39,574 nucleotides of DNA from Aequorivita sp. (GTDB lineage Bacteria; Bacteroidota; Bacteroidia; Flavobacteriales; Flavobacteriaceae): NCBI GenBank assembly GCA_030690315.1, contig JAUYGY010000039.1, positions 1 to 39,574 on the forward strand. The letters are read 5' to 3'. A program made the position numbers and the translations under genes. Below the pieces are notes generated by a model that worked only from the letters and a program-made list of their open reading frames with translations, ran no database searches and was not told where the DNA came from. Below, one piece after another: positions 6,670 to 15,464 of this stretch. Positions within the stretch are counted from its first letter, which is position 1; every line of letters starts with the position of its first letter.

Positions 6670-8037
6670 TCAATGTAAATTATCAGGATTATACCCTAAA
6701 TATTTCACTTCATTTTCGCGAAAAATAATTCCGTTTTCTTCCAGTTCTTTTAATATTGGTTCATAAACTTCTTTTAAGATTGGAAGCTGAACGCCTGGAG
6801 TGGTAATTTCTTCATTAAGAATTTTCAATGCTGCAATTGCTACAGGAAGTCCAACGGTTTTTGCCATTGCGGTATGGATTTGGTCTTCGCCTATTAGCGT
6901 CATGTGGCTGTCAATTTGATATTGCTTTCCATCTAATTCGTATCCAAATTTATGGTACATCACAATTATATCTTTATCCAATGGAGCAAGTGTCCATTTG
7001 TCTTCCAAGATTTTTTGAAGGCCCATAGCTGGAGTTGCATCCTTTATTCCCAAAGTTTTTTTCTTTGTGAAAAGATCCAGTTCCTCCAATTTGTCCCACA
7101 TTAAATCGTCTTGGTCAATTTTCAGGGCATGGCGAAGTTTCAATTCAACAGTATCTGATGGCGAATAGGGAAGAAATAGATTGACAAATTCGCGATAGCT
7201 CATGTTTTCAGAATCTGGAATTGTGTAGCTATCATCGGTCATTCCCAACTGTACAAACATATTCCAAGCACGGCTGAAACCTACACGACGAATGGTGCCG
7301 CGATACAACGTCAAAATATTTTCCAAACCATAAATAGATTGGTACTGTAAGGAATTTCGGTTGGCATAAACTTCAAATTTACCGTAGTCTTCAATATTTA
7401 TAAATTCAGTTCTGCGGAAAAGACGGTGATAGGGAATGTATTTGTATTTTCCTTCCTGAATAAATTCGGCAGCGCCACCTTGTCCGGCCAAAACAACGTT
7501 GCGCGGATTCCAAGTGAATTTATAATTCCATAAGTTATCGTCGCTTTCCGGCGCGATCAAACCTCCGCAAAACGATTCAAAAAGCAACATTTTACCGCCT
7601 TTGGCCCGAATCCTATCAATTACTTGCATTGCGCTCATATGGTCAATTCCTGGGTCGAGGCCAATTTCATTCATAAAAACCAACCCTTTTGATTGGGCTT
7701 TGTGGTTAAGGGCCTGCATTTCCTTGCTGATGTATGAAGCAGTAACCATATGTTTTCCAAATTCTATACAATCCCGAGCTACTTCAATATGATAGCGCGC
7801 GGGCAACATTGAGATTACCAAATCGCTGTTTTCAACCGCTTCTTTTCGCTGCACATCATTAAAAACGTCCAGCATAATTCCGCGAGCGCTGGGATGGCCG
7901 TCGGTAAACCGTTGGGCAGATTGTATTGAAATGTCTCCAATGGTAATAAAAAGTTCTTCTTTTTCACTTTTGTCCAGCAAATAGCGGATCAAACTTGTGG
8001 CAGATCTTCCTGCGCCTATAATTAATATGTTTCTCAT
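6670..8037 (-). CDS. Saccharopine dehydrogenase family protein
   Basis: A 455-residue enzyme with an N-terminal Rossmann fold. The glycine motif is IIGAGRSATSLIRYL (residues 5-19), and VENSDLVISMLPARYHIEVA and NEIGLDPGIDHMSAMQ are typical of the saccharopine reductase family. The C-terminal half matches the Sacchrp_dh_C substrate domain. Family members reversibly convert saccharopine to aminoadipate semialdehyde plus glutamate; in marine Bacteroidota the likely role is lysine catabolism. A glutaryl-CoA-dehydrogenase-like gene, which could act further down lysine or tryptophan breakdown, lies at 28333-29511, but they are not linked as an operon. Substrate not proven. It is transcribed divergently from the DUF423 gene. 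Confidence 0.82.
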   Translation of the reverse strand: MRNILIIGAGRSATSLIRYLLDKSEKEELFITIGDISIQSAQRFTDGHPSARGIMLDVFNDVQRKEAVENSDLVISMLPARYHIEVARDCIEFGKHMVTASYISKEMQALNHKAQSKGLVFMNEIGLDPGIDHMSAMQVIDRIRAKGGKMLLFESFCGGLIAPESDDNLWNYKFTWNPRNVVLAGQGGAAEFIQEGKYKYIPYHRLFRRTEFINIEDYGKFEVYANRNSLQYQSIYGLENILTLYRGTIRRVGFSRAWNMFVQLGMTDDSYTIPDSENMSYREFVNLFLPYSPSDTVELKLRHALKIDQDDLMWDKLEELDLFTKKKTLGIKDATPAMGLQKILEDKWTLAPLDKDIIVMYHKFGYELDGKQYQIDSHMTLIGEDQIHTAMAKTVGLPVAIAALKILNEEITTPGVQLPILKEVYEPILKELEENGIIFRENEVKYLGYNPDNLH

Positions 8038-8053
8038 TGGGAGAGTTTTTTGT

Positions 8054-8061
8054 TAACTTTG
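8054..8061 (+). promoter_or_regulatory. Putative -7 box for DUF423 gene
   Basis: TAACTTTG matches TAnnTTTG, 45 bases before the ATG at 8107, in the 69-bp divergent gap. Confidence 0.35.
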
Positions 8062-8106
8062 GAGGTGTATTATAAATGACGAAATTACTAATTCTACTTT
8101 TTAAAA

Positions 8107-8505
8107 ATGACGGTTTTTGACAAAAATATAGCGGCAACGGGATCATTTATTGTAGCTGCCACAATTGCAATAGGGGCGTTTGGAGCGCACGGCTTAAAGG
8201 AAATGCTGGCTGCAGATGCACTTGCAACTTTTGAAGTGGGCGTTCGCTACCAAATGTATCACGCCCTTGGAATTATTGTTTTGGGAATGCTCCCTTCAAT
8301 TTCCCAAAAGTTAAAACAAAGAATTTTTTGGTTTTTTATAATAGGAATTCTGTTTTTTTCGGGATCCATTTACTTGCTTTCGATGAATTCCATCCTTCCT
8401 TTTGAAACTTCCGTTATTGGTTTTGTAACCCCTTTGGGAGGTTTACTTTTTATAATAGGTTGGATTTTGTTGGCTTACGGACTACTTACGTTAAAGAAGC
8501 GATAA
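8107..8505 (+). CDS. DUF423 small membrane protein (YgdD/TMEM256 type)
   Basis: A 132-residue, very hydrophobic protein with about four membrane helices (about 10-30, 50-70, 76-95, 103-128). The family stretch GAFGAHGLKEML is at about residues 22-33, followed by FEVGVRYQMYHALGII. This is DUF423, found across bacteria and as eukaryotic TMEM256; its molecular function is unknown. It is separated from the downstream pckA gene by 67 bases that contain a -7 box, so it is probably transcribed on its own. Confidence 0.82.
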   Translation: MTVFDKNIAATGSFIVAATIAIGAFGAHGLKEMLAADALATFEVGVRYQMYHALGIIVLGMLPSISQKLKQRIFWFFIIGILFFSGSIYLLSMNSILPFETSVIGFVTPLGGLLFIIGWILLAYGLLTLKKR

Positions 8506-8541
8506 ATTGTTTTAAAATTCCGAAGTCTGTCCAAGATTTGC

Positions 8542-8549
8542 TATTTTTG
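8542..8549 (+). promoter_or_regulatory. Putative -7 box for pckA
   Basis: TATTTTTG matches TAnnTTTG, 23 bases before the pckA ATG at 8573. No TTG at standard -33 spacing. Confidence 0.4.
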
Positions 8550-8572
8550 TACCCTACAAACTAAAACAAGTT

Positions 8573-10174
8573 ATGGTGGGTAATAACCAAACTAAAAAGA
8601 CGATTTCCGTAGATAAGTACGGAATCAAAAATGCAAAAGTTAAGTATCAACTTTCTTCAGAAGAACTTCACACAGAAACGCTAGAAAAAGGGCAGGGTAA
8701 AGAAGCCAGTAACGGCGCCTTGGCTGTTGATACCGGCGAATTTACTGGCAGATCCCCAAAAGATAGGTTTATAGTAAAAGATGACATTACGCGGGACAAA
8801 GTGTGGTGGGGAAATATAAACATTCCTTTTCCGCCCAATATGTTTGATGCACTTTATGACAAAGTGATGGTGTATCTTTCTGAAAAGGAAATTTATGTTC
8901 GTGACAGTTATGCCTGCGCTGATGCAGGTTATAAATTGAATATTCGGGTTATTAACGAAACTCCTTGGTCAAACCTATTTGCCCACAATATGTTTCTTCG
9001 TCCGAATGATGAAGAATTGAAAACTTTTGAACCAGATTGGCTGCTTGTAAGCGCGCCTGGATTTATTGCAAATCCAGAAGTTGATGGAACGCGGCAGCAC
9101 AATTTCGCAATTCTGAATTTCACAAAAAAGATTGCGCTAATTGGCGGTACCGGATACACTGGTGAAATAAAAAAAGGTATTTTTTCTGCGCTTAACTTTA
9201 TTATGCCGGTTGATAAAAATACGTTGCCAATGCACTGTTCTGCAAATGTTGGCGACAATGGTGAAACTGCAGTTTTCTTTGGCCTATCGGGAACAGGAAA
9301 AACAACACTTTCAGCAGATCCAGACCGTAAATTGATTGGCGATGACGAGCATGCTTGGACGCCCGATAACACAATCTTCAACTTTGAAGGGGGTTGTTAT
9401 GCAAAAGTGATAAACCTTACCGAAGAACAGGAACCAGATATTTATAATGCAATAAAACCTGGAGCCTTATTGGAAAATGTGATGATGGACGAAAACGGCG
9501 ATGTAGATTTTGCGAATACTTCCATTACACAAAACACGCGCGTAAGCTACCCTATATATCACATAAACAATATTCAAGTGCCATCTATTGGCCATAACCC
9601 AAAGAATATTTTCTTTTTGACGGCTGATGCTTTTGGTGTATTGCCTCCCATTTCAAAATTGACACCGGGACAGGCAGCGTATCATTTTATTAGCGGTTAT
9701 ACGGCAAAAGTTGCTGGTACTGAGGAAGGAATTAATGAACCAACCCCGAACTTCTCGGCTTGCTTCGGCGCTCCATTTATGCCGCTCCACCCTACCAAAT
9801 ACGCAGAAATGTTAAGCAAAAAGATGAAAGATGCAGGGGTAGATGTTTGGTTGGTAAATACAGGATGGACTGGCGGTCCTTATGGTGTTGGAAGCAGAAT
9901 GAAACTGAAATATACCAGAGCTATGATCGCCTCAGCTTTGGAGGGAAAATTAAAAGATGTGGAATTTGAAAAGCATCCAATATTTAATTTGATGATGCCA
10001 AAATCCTGCCCAAATGTACCAACGGAAGTTTTGAACCCCAAAGAGACTTGGAAGAACAAAAAGGCTTATGATATTCAAGCTTATGAACTTTCAAATTCCT
10101 TTAAGGAAAACTTTAAAAAGTTTGAAGCATTCGCAAATGATGAAATTCTTGAAGGAGCTCCTGTTTCAGAATAG
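8573..10174 (+). CDS. pckA: Phosphoenolpyruvate carboxykinase (ATP)
   Basis: Catalyses oxaloacetate + ATP to phosphoenolpyruvate + CO2 + ADP, the entry step of gluconeogenesis. The 533 residues fit the family's 520-540. Seen motifs: TGRSPKDRFIV near residues 58-68 (oxaloacetate-binding Arg), the P-loop GLSGTGKTTLS at 237-247, the Mg-binding LIGDDEHAWT just after it, and NTGWTGGPYGVGSRMKL in the C-terminal part. All key residues are present. The ATG is followed immediately by GTG, but the ATG is preferred given the -7 box 23 bases upstream. Followed by a hairpin terminator shared with hemD. Confidence 0.97.
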   Translation: MVGNNQTKKTISVDKYGIKNAKVKYQLSSEELHTETLEKGQGKEASNGALAVDTGEFTGRSPKDRFIVKDDITRDKVWWGNINIPFPPNMFDALYDKVMVYLSEKEIYVRDSYACADAGYKLNIRVINETPWSNLFAHNMFLRPNDEELKTFEPDWLLVSAPGFIANPEVDGTRQHNFAILNFTKKIALIGGTGYTGEIKKGIFSALNFIMPVDKNTLPMHCSANVGDNGETAVFFGLSGTGKTTLSADPDRKLIGDDEHAWTPDNTIFNFEGGCYAKVINLTEEQEPDIYNAIKPGALLENVMMDENGDVDFANTSITQNTRVSYPIYHINNIQVPSIGHNPKNIFFLTADAFGVLPPISKLTPGQAAYHFISGYTAKVAGTEEGINEPTPNFSACFGAPFMPLHPTKYAEMLSKKMKDAGVDVWLVNTGWTGGPYGVGSRMKLKYTRAMIASALEGKLKDVEFEKHPIFNLMMPKSCPNVPTEVLNPKETWKNKKAYDIQAYELSNSFKENFKKFEAFANDEILEGAPVSE

Positions 10175-10258
10175 TTTCAAAATCAGTATTGTTCGGGAAA
10201 AGAGATAAGACCGCTGCGCTGAAAGAACAATGTTTCAAAATATAGTTAACACAAAAAG

Positions 10259-10276
10259 GCTTGCCAATTGGCAAGC
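10259..10276. terminator. Bidirectional terminator between pckA and hemD
   Basis: Perfect 18-base palindrome GCTTGCCAATTGGCAAGC flanked by AAAAAG on the left and ATTTTT on the right, between convergent genes. Confidence 0.8.
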
Positions 10277-10301
10277 ATTTTTAATTGCAATTTAATCGAG
10301 C

Positions 10302-11051
10302 TTATTTTTTGCCGTTAACTTCTTTGATGTATTTTTCCAAAGCCATGGTCATAGAAGGAGATTCAGGAGTTGGAGCTTGAATGTCCACACGCAAACCTTG
10401 GTCTGTAGCAGCTTTTACTGTTGTGTTTCCAAAAACCGCAATTCGGGTATCGTTTTGTTTGAAATTGGGGAAGTTTTCAAATAAAGATTCAATCCCGCTG
10501 GGGCTGAAAAACACTAAAATGTCATAATAAACATCACGAAGGTCTGAAAGGTCACTAATAACAGTTCTATAAAAAGTAGCTTCTTTCCAATCTACTTTTA
10601 ACTCGTTCAAAACCTCTGGAACTTCTGATTTTAGTTTATCTGAAGAAGGAAGAAGGAATTTTTCGTTTTTGTATTTTTTGATTATAGGCGCCAGTTCTGA
10701 AAAATTTCGTTTACCCACATAAATCTTTCTTTTTCGATACACCACATATTTTTGAAGATAGTATGCAACTGCTTCGCTTAAACAAAAATATTTCATTGTA
10801 TCCGGAACCTTAAAACGAAGCTCTTCAGCAATTCTGAAATAATGGTCCACAGAATTTCGGCTCGTAAGAATGATTGCTGAATACTGGTTAAGATCAACTT
10901 TTTGGGCTCGAACATCTTTGCCAGACACGCCTTCAACGTGTATGAAAGGCCGGAAATCTATTTTTACCTTTTGTTTTTCGATTAAATCGAAATAGGGAGA
11001 GTTTTCAATTTTAGGCTCGGGCTGGGAAACCAAAATAGTTTTCACTTTCAT
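10302..11051 (-). CDS. hemD: Uroporphyrinogen-III synthase family protein
   Basis: A 249-residue protein of the HemD family, which cyclises hydroxymethylbilane to uroporphyrinogen III in haem synthesis. The two-lobed fold is suggested by the N-terminal KTILVSQPEP and SAIILTSRNSVDHYF (about 57-71), the middle KFLLPSSDKL (about 132-141) and the C-terminal ILVFFSPSGIESLFENFP, the usual 'F(T)SPSG' substrate-pocket segment. Sequence conservation in this family is low, so identity rests on the pattern of short motifs and on context: it follows a DUF4271 gene in the same direction, a pairing common in Flavobacteriaceae. The other haem genes are not in this window. Confidence 0.82.
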   Translation of the reverse strand: MKVKTILVSQPEPKIENSPYFDLIEKQKVKIDFRPFIHVEGVSGKDVRAQKVDLNQYSAIILTSRNSVDHYFRIAEELRFKVPDTMKYFCLSEAVAYYLQKYVVYRKRKIYVGKRNFSELAPIIKKYKNEKFLLPSSDKLKSEVPEVLNELKVDWKEATFYRTVISDLSDLRDVYYDILVFFSPSGIESLFENFPNFKQNDTRIAVFGNTTVKAATDQGLRVDIQAPTPESPSMTMALEKYIKEVNGKK

Positions 11052-11083
11052 AGATATTCCTGATTATTTATAATAATATCCAA

Positions 11084-11737
11084 CTAAACAAACGTTTTGT
11101 AAAGGATAATATAGGGTGCGATTTCAAGTGCGCAAAGATACAAAATAAAATAGAAGAAATTGTGCATTATCACTTTTCCGTTTTTCTTATAACTGTATAG
11201 CAGTGCAATAGCGTTAAACAATACGATAGCACCACAGAAAATGAGCATAGCCCATGGCTGTGGCTGATAAATGTAAAGAAAGATAAGATTGGCAACGAAC
11301 AATAAAATCGCCAAAAAGTTTCTATAACTCAGTTTTTGGTAAAGATAATGGTTGATAAGCTCGTCCACGGAAAATATATTGGCGATTATCTTTTCCAAAG
11401 AAAACTTTATCAAGACAAAAACAGAATACGCGGTGCAAATTTGAAGAAAAAGCCATTCGTTCTTTTCTATTTCCGCGGGATTAAAAACCCTGAAAAGCAA
11501 AAAAACAAAGATTGAAACACAGATTACTTGCGCAACAAAAAGCATTATATTGAATGGATGGTTTATCTCATCGTTTTTGCCGTGCACAAAAAAATACTGA
11601 TTTGTTAATGGCAGCATTGAAAACTCGTGAAATCTTTTGGGGTAAAAATATTTGGAGAGACCAAAAAGCACAAAGCTGGCCAAAAGTAAATAGGTGGCCC
11701 AGTCGTTTGATTCTATAAGTCTTTGGCTGAAATCCAC
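11084..11737 (-). CDS. DUF4271 membrane protein
   Basis: A polytopic membrane protein of about 217 residues with roughly six hydrophobic helices and basic loops; it matches DUF4271, restricted to Bacteroidota and of unknown function. The frame is open further up to a TTG at 11764, but the added residues (Leu-Tyr-Leu-Tyr-Lys-Lys-Lys) look like non-coding leader. The GTG at 11737, giving VDFSQRLIESNDW, matches the usual family N-terminus, in which an 'ESNDW' element precedes the first helix. A TACCTTTA element, close to the -7 consensus, lies at 11751-11758 on this strand and would favour the GTG. It is followed by hemD after 32 bases, probably co-transcribed. Confidence 0.78.
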   Translation of the reverse strand: MDFSQRLIESNDWATYLLLASFVLFGLSKYFYPKRFHEFSMLPLTNQYFFVHGKNDEINHPFNIMLFVAQVICVSIFVFLLFRVFNPAEIEKNEWLFLQICTAYSVFVLIKFSLEKIIANIFSVDELINHYLYQKLSYRNFLAILLFVANLIFLYIYQPQPWAMLIFCGAIVLFNAIALLYSYKKNGKVIMHNFFYFILYLCALEIAPYIILYKTFV

Positions 11738-11808
11738 CTGCTTTTTTTTGTAAAGGTACAGCAAAATAAATTTGCTATTTGCGCCATCAATTAGATTTTA
11801 CTTCACAT

Positions 11809-11835
11809 TTGTTTATTCAAAAAAAGGTACATTTG
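11809..11835 (+). promoter_or_regulatory. Flavobacterial-type promoter for GT2-pyrC-DUF4296 operon
   Basis: TTG at 11809-11811 and TACATTTG at 11828-11835, spacer 16 bases, close to the TTG-N17-23-TAnnTTTG consensus. The start codon at 11851 is 15 bases after the -7 box. This is the only site in the window where I see both elements close to the expected spacing. Confidence 0.5.
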
Positions 11836-11850
11836 CGCTAAAATAGCAGA

Positions 11851-12600
11851 ATGTTTAAGGCAGTAGTGGTGGTGCCAACCTACAATGAAATTGAAAATAT
11901 AGAGCGACTGCTGCGCACCGTATTTTCATTGCAGCGCCAGTTTCACGTTTTGGTTGTAGATGATAATTCACCAGACGGCACCGCAAACGTTGTTGAAGCA
12001 AATTTCAAAACCTATCCAGAAAAACTTTTTTTGCTGAAAAGGGCCGAAAAAAAAGGATTGGGAACCGCATATATTGCAGGCTTTAAGTGGGCGCTTGAAA
12101 ATGGCTACGATTATATTTTTGAAATGGATGCCGATTTTTCGCATAACCCCAATGACCTTGTCCGTCTGTTCAATGCCTGTCATAAAGACGGGAACGATCT
12201 TGCAATTGGTTCGCGGTACGTGAAAGGCGTGAATGTTGTAAACTGGCCTATGAGCCGGGTTTTAATGTCGTGGCTCGCCTCTAAATACGTGCAGTTTGTA
12301 ATGGGAATAGATATTTATGACACTACCGCCGGTTTTATTTGTTACAGAAGAAGTGTGCTGGAGAAAATAAACCTGGACAACATCCGTTTCGTGGGCTACG
12401 CATTTCAGATTGAAATGAAATTTAAGGCATATATCAGTAAATTCAAGATAATAGAAGTGCCCGTTATTTTTACGGATCGCACAAGAGGAGAGTCAAAAAT
12501 GAGTTCGGGTATTATTTCCGAAGCTATTTTTGGAGTGATAGCAATGAAATTTAATAGTGTATTTAATAGAAAAAGGTTTAATGAAGGCAGTTTTAATTAA
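11851..12600 (+). CDS. Polyprenol-phosphate mannosyltransferase-like GT2 glycosyltransferase
   Basis: A 249-residue soluble GT2 enzyme of the DPM1 type, which moves a sugar (mannose in characterised relatives) from GDP- or UDP-sugar to a polyprenol phosphate. Visible motifs: VVVPTYNEIENI (residues 5-16), VVDDNSPDGTA (metal/nucleotide region, about 35-45), EMDADFSHNP (DxD-like, about 91-100), GSRYVKG and the acceptor-side motif YDTTAGFICYRR. There is no C-terminal membrane domain, as in short DPM1 forms. The last 20 bases overlap the 5' end of pyrC, and the three-gene unit GT2-pyrC-DUF4296 recurs in flavobacteria. Sugar and lipid specificity are inferred. Confidence 0.87.
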   Translation: MFKAVVVVPTYNEIENIERLLRTVFSLQRQFHVLVVDDNSPDGTANVVEANFKTYPEKLFLLKRAEKKGLGTAYIAGFKWALENGYDYIFEMDADFSHNPNDLVRLFNACHKDGNDLAIGSRYVKGVNVVNWPMSRVLMSWLASKYVQFVMGIDIYDTTAGFICYRRSVLEKINLDNIRFVGYAFQIEMKFKAYISKFKIIEVPVIFTDRTRGESKMSSGIISEAIFGVIAMKFNSVFNRKRFNEGSFN

Positions 12601-13921
12601 GAATGCGAATATTGTAAATGAGGGAGAAATCTTTAAAGCAGACGTTCTTGTTCAGGACGGGCGCATTGCAGAAATTTCCGAAAGCATAAGTATGAAATCT
12701 GCCGAAACGAAAGTTATCGACGCTGATGGAAGCTATTTATTGCCCGGAATGATTGATGATCAAGTGCATTTTCGGGAACCCGGATTAACCCATAAAGCTA
12801 CTATTGAAACGGAATCAAAAGCTGCCGTTGCCGGTGGAATTACTTCATTCATTGAAATGCCAAACACCCTTCCGCAGGCCACAACCATTGAATTGCTGGA
12901 AGAAAAATTTGACATTGCTTCCAAAACTTCTTGGGCCAATTATTCCTTTATGTTTGGCGGCACCAATGATAATTTGGAAGAAATTTTAAAAGTAGATCCA
13001 CTAAAAGTAGCGGGATTGAAATTGTTTTTGGGCTCTTCAACTGGAAATATGTTGGTGGACGACCCAAAGATTTTGGAAGAAATTTTCAGCAAAACGAAAT
13101 TGCTTATTTCCGCACATTGCGAAGACGAAGCTACCATTAAAAAGAATCTGGAAAAATATAAAGAGGAATTCGGTGAAAACATCCCGATAGAACTTCACCC
13201 AAAAATTAGAAGTGAGGAAGCTTGCTATATTTCTTCTTCAAAAGCCATAAAACTTGCAGAAAAAACGGGCGCTCGCTTGCATGTTTTTCATGTTTCCACG
13301 GAAAAGGAAACGCATCTTTTCAGCAATAAAAAACCGCTTTCCGAAAAGAAAATTACTGCAGAAGTATGTATTCACCATTTATGGTTTTCCGACGAAGACT
13401 ATAAAACCAAGGGCAATAAAATAAAATGGAACCCAGCAATAAAAACTGAAAAAGACAGGAACGGCCTACTAAAAGCGCTGCTGGATGATAGAATAGACGT
13501 GATTGCCACAGACCATGCGCCACACACCTTGGAAGAAAAAAATAATAAATATTTAAGCGCTCCCTCCGGTGGGCCTTTGGTGCAACACGCTTTGGTCGCG
13601 CTTTTGGAAATGTATCACAAAGGGAAGATTTCTTTGGAAAAAATCGTTGAAAAAACAGCACACAATCCGGCAATCCTATTTCAAATAAAGGAACGCGGAT
13701 ACATTCGCAAAGGGTATAAAGCAGACTTGGTTTTGGTGGACTTAAACTCGCCTTGGACCGTGAAAAAAGAAAATATTCTTTATAAATGTGCTTGGTCGCC
13801 GTTTGAAGGTACCATCTTTAAATCACGCGTTACGCATACCTTCGTAAACGGAATAGTGGTTTATGAAAACTCAAAATTCCCAAATAAAAGCAATCCCGAA
13901 AGGCTAACCTTTAACAGATAA
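12581..13921 (+). CDS. pyrC: Dihydroorotase
   Basis: Zinc amidohydrolase that closes carbamoyl-aspartate to dihydroorotate in pyrimidine synthesis. The 446 residues fit class I dihydroorotases. Metal-binding DDQVHFREPG is at about 58-67; GLKLFLGSSTGNM (about 147-159) holds the Lys expected to be carboxylated, and LLISAHCEDE, LHVFHVSTEKE and VIATDHAPHT carry the remaining His/Asp ligands. The start is taken as ATG 12581 (MKAVLIKNANIVNEG), which has AAAAAGG 5-10 bases upstream and overlaps the end of the glycosyltransferase gene; an in-frame ATG-like start further up (12557) would only add residues with no counterpart. Its TAA overlaps the ATG of the next gene (TAATG). Confidence 0.94.
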   Translation: MKAVLIKNANIVNEGEIFKADVLVQDGRIAEISESISMKSAETKVIDADGSYLLPGMIDDQVHFREPGLTHKATIETESKAAVAGGITSFIEMPNTLPQATTIELLEEKFDIASKTSWANYSFMFGGTNDNLEEILKVDPLKVAGLKLFLGSSTGNMLVDDPKILEEIFSKTKLLISAHCEDEATIKKNLEKYKEEFGENIPIELHPKIRSEEACYISSSKAIKLAEKTGARLHVFHVSTEKETHLFSNKKPLSEKKITAEVCIHHLWFSDEDYKTKGNKIKWNPAIKTEKDRNGLLKALLDDRIDVIATDHAPHTLEEKNNKYLSAPSGGPLVQHALVALLEMYHKGKISLEKIVEKTAHNPAILFQIKERGYIRKGYKADLVLVDLNSPWTVKKENILYKCAWSPFEGTIFKSRVTHTFVNGIVVYENSKFPNKSNPERLTFNR

Positions 13922-14343
13922 TGAAATACTGGACAATCATTTTGTTTTTTAGCTTAGGGGTTTTTGGTTGCCAGGATGTGAAGCAACCGGAAAAACCGAA
14001 AGATTTAATCGGAAAAGATAAAATGGTAGATATGCTCACGGAGGCCTATCTGGCCAATTCCGCGAGAAGTGTGGATAACAAATCCATTATAACCAAGGGA
14101 ATTAAAATGGATTCTTTGATTTATAAAAATTTTGGGGTGGACAGTCTTCAATTTGCAAAGAGCAACGAATTTTACGCTGCAGATATAAATGCATATATGG
14201 AAATTTTTCAAAAAGTGGAAGCGAGACTTACCGGAATGCAGAAAGAAATGGACAGTATTCGCGTAATGGAAAAAAGCCGAAAAGACAGCATCAGAAAAAA
14301 GGCAAGCCAACCAATTGAACCAAAAAAAGATAGCCTAATTTGA
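13921..14343 (+). CDS. DUF4296 lipoprotein
   Basis: A 140-residue predicted lipoprotein. Residues 1-17 form a signal peptide ending in a lipobox-like VFGC (Cys17). The mature part begins with a Lys/Pro-rich linker and has the DUF4296 core, DLIGKDKMVDMLTEAYLA, typical of Bacteroidota. The C-terminal third (from about residue 100) is a charged Lys/Glu/Arg-rich helix with repeated DSIR-type elements. Function unknown. It is translationally coupled to pyrC (TAATG overlap) and its end overlaps the 3' end of the convergent SDR gene by 9 bases. Confidence 0.83.
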   Translation: MKYWTIILFFSLGVFGCQDVKQPEKPKDLIGKDKMVDMLTEAYLANSARSVDNKSIITKGIKMDSLIYKNFGVDSLQFAKSNEFYAADINAYMEIFQKVEARLTGMQKEMDSIRVMEKSRKDSIRKKASQPIEPKKDSLI

Positions 14344-15345
14344 TGCTTTTTTAGTTTCTTTCACTATTCTTCCTAACGTCTCTTCTAAAGGCGTAAACTG
14401 AAATTCTAAACTACTTTTAATTTTGGAAGCATCATAAAACGATGTTTTGAACATAGAGCGAACAGTGGCTTTAAAGAGCTTTCTCTTTTTCCCAAAAAGT
14501 TTGCTTGCCAGCCAATCTGCACTACTTAAAAAAAGCATTATTTTTTTTGAAAGCTTTTTTAATGGCGGCTTTTTCCCGAATAATCGCGCCAATTTTGAAA
14601 GCAATTCTTTGTAAGCAATGTTTTCGCCTACCAAAATAAATTGTTCGTTTTTTATTTCAGAATGCATCAGCAATAGCATCGCTTTTACCACATCTTGAAT
14701 ATCTATAACGCCCATTCCTCCCGAAGGATAAAAAGGTATTCCGCTTGAGCCAAGTGCTATAATTGTTCCGCTGCCATCTCCATCAGGCGAGGTTCCTAAA
14801 ATAACTCCGGGATTTACGATTACTGCGTCCAAACCTTCTTGGGTTCCACGCCAAACCTCCATTTCAGCGCCAAATTTTGTAATGCTATACACGCTGTTTT
14901 TTTCCTCAGGATTCCATTGGATTTCTTCAGAAATCAATTCGCCATTTAAGGTGCTTCCAAAAGTGGCCACAGAACTTACGTAACAAATTTTTTGGATATT
15001 ATTTGCCAAACAGAGATTTACAACATTCGCGGTGCCTTCCACATTTGTTTTTTTAAGAATTTTATATTTTGAAGTATCAAAACTTATAAATGCTGCGCAG
15101 TGATAGACTTTCGTTATATTTTCAAAAGCCAAAATTAACTCTGGAATGTCTGTAATATTTGCTTCAACCCATTCAATTTTATTGAAAAGAGGTTCCACAT
15201 CGGGAGTGTAGAGCGCAAAAACTTTTTTCACAGAGGCAACATCGCTATTTTTTCTGTGTATTGCACGCACCTTTTCGTTTTCCTTTAAAAGAAAATAAAT
15301 CAAATGTGAACCTACCAAACCCGTGCCTCCAGTAACTAGTATCAT
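14335..15345 (-). CDS. NAD-dependent epimerase/dehydratase (extended SDR)
   Basis: A 336-residue extended short-chain dehydrogenase. The start is the ATG at 15345, giving MILVTGGTGLVGSHL, the standard cofactor motif TGGTGLVG at residues 5-12. The open frame goes 22 codons higher, but that stretch crosses the promoter-like sequence. The catalytic YxxxK appears as YSITK in NSVYSITKFGAE. A VEGTANVVNLC stretch and the general pattern resemble dihydroflavonol-4-reductase-like and sterol-dehydrogenase-like SDRs; the true substrate is unknown. A near-consensus -7 box (TATTTTCG, plus-strand 15350-15357) lies only 4 bases before the ATG, suggesting a leaderless or nearly leaderless mRNA. Confidence 0.86.
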   Translation of the reverse strand: MILVTGGTGLVGSHLIYFLLKENEKVRAIHRKNSDVASVKKVFALYTPDVEPLFNKIEWVEANITDIPELILAFENITKVYHCAAFISFDTSKYKILKKTNVEGTANVVNLCLANNIQKICYVSSVATFGSTLNGELISEEIQWNPEEKNSVYSITKFGAEMEVWRGTQEGLDAVIVNPGVILGTSPDGDGSGTIIALGSSGIPFYPSGGMGVIDIQDVVKAMLLLMHSEIKNEQFILVGENIAYKELLSKLARLFGKKPPLKKLSKKIMLFLSSADWLASKLFGKKRKLFKATVRSMFKTSFYDASKIKSSLEFQFTPLEETLGRIVKETKKASN

Positions 15346-15441
15346 AAAGCGAAAATACCTTTTTTTTCTCAAGAAACATGAAATGGCTATCGTTGCTGCC
15401 CAATTCTTCATGCTGCATTCCGAATTATTAAATGAGAACCT

Positions 15442-15449
15442 TATCTTTG
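15442..15449 (+). promoter_or_regulatory. Putative -7 box for tyrS
   Basis: TATCTTTG matches TAnnTTTG, 15 bases before ATG 15465. It lies downstream of the upper in-frame ATG (15432) and so helps decide the start. Confidence 0.45.
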
Positions 15450-15464
15450 CACAAAATTTATAAA

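Noticed and set aside
15432..15464. Upstream start for tyrS
   Set aside because: A -7 box lies inside this extension and homologous TyrRS begin at MKLKNF.
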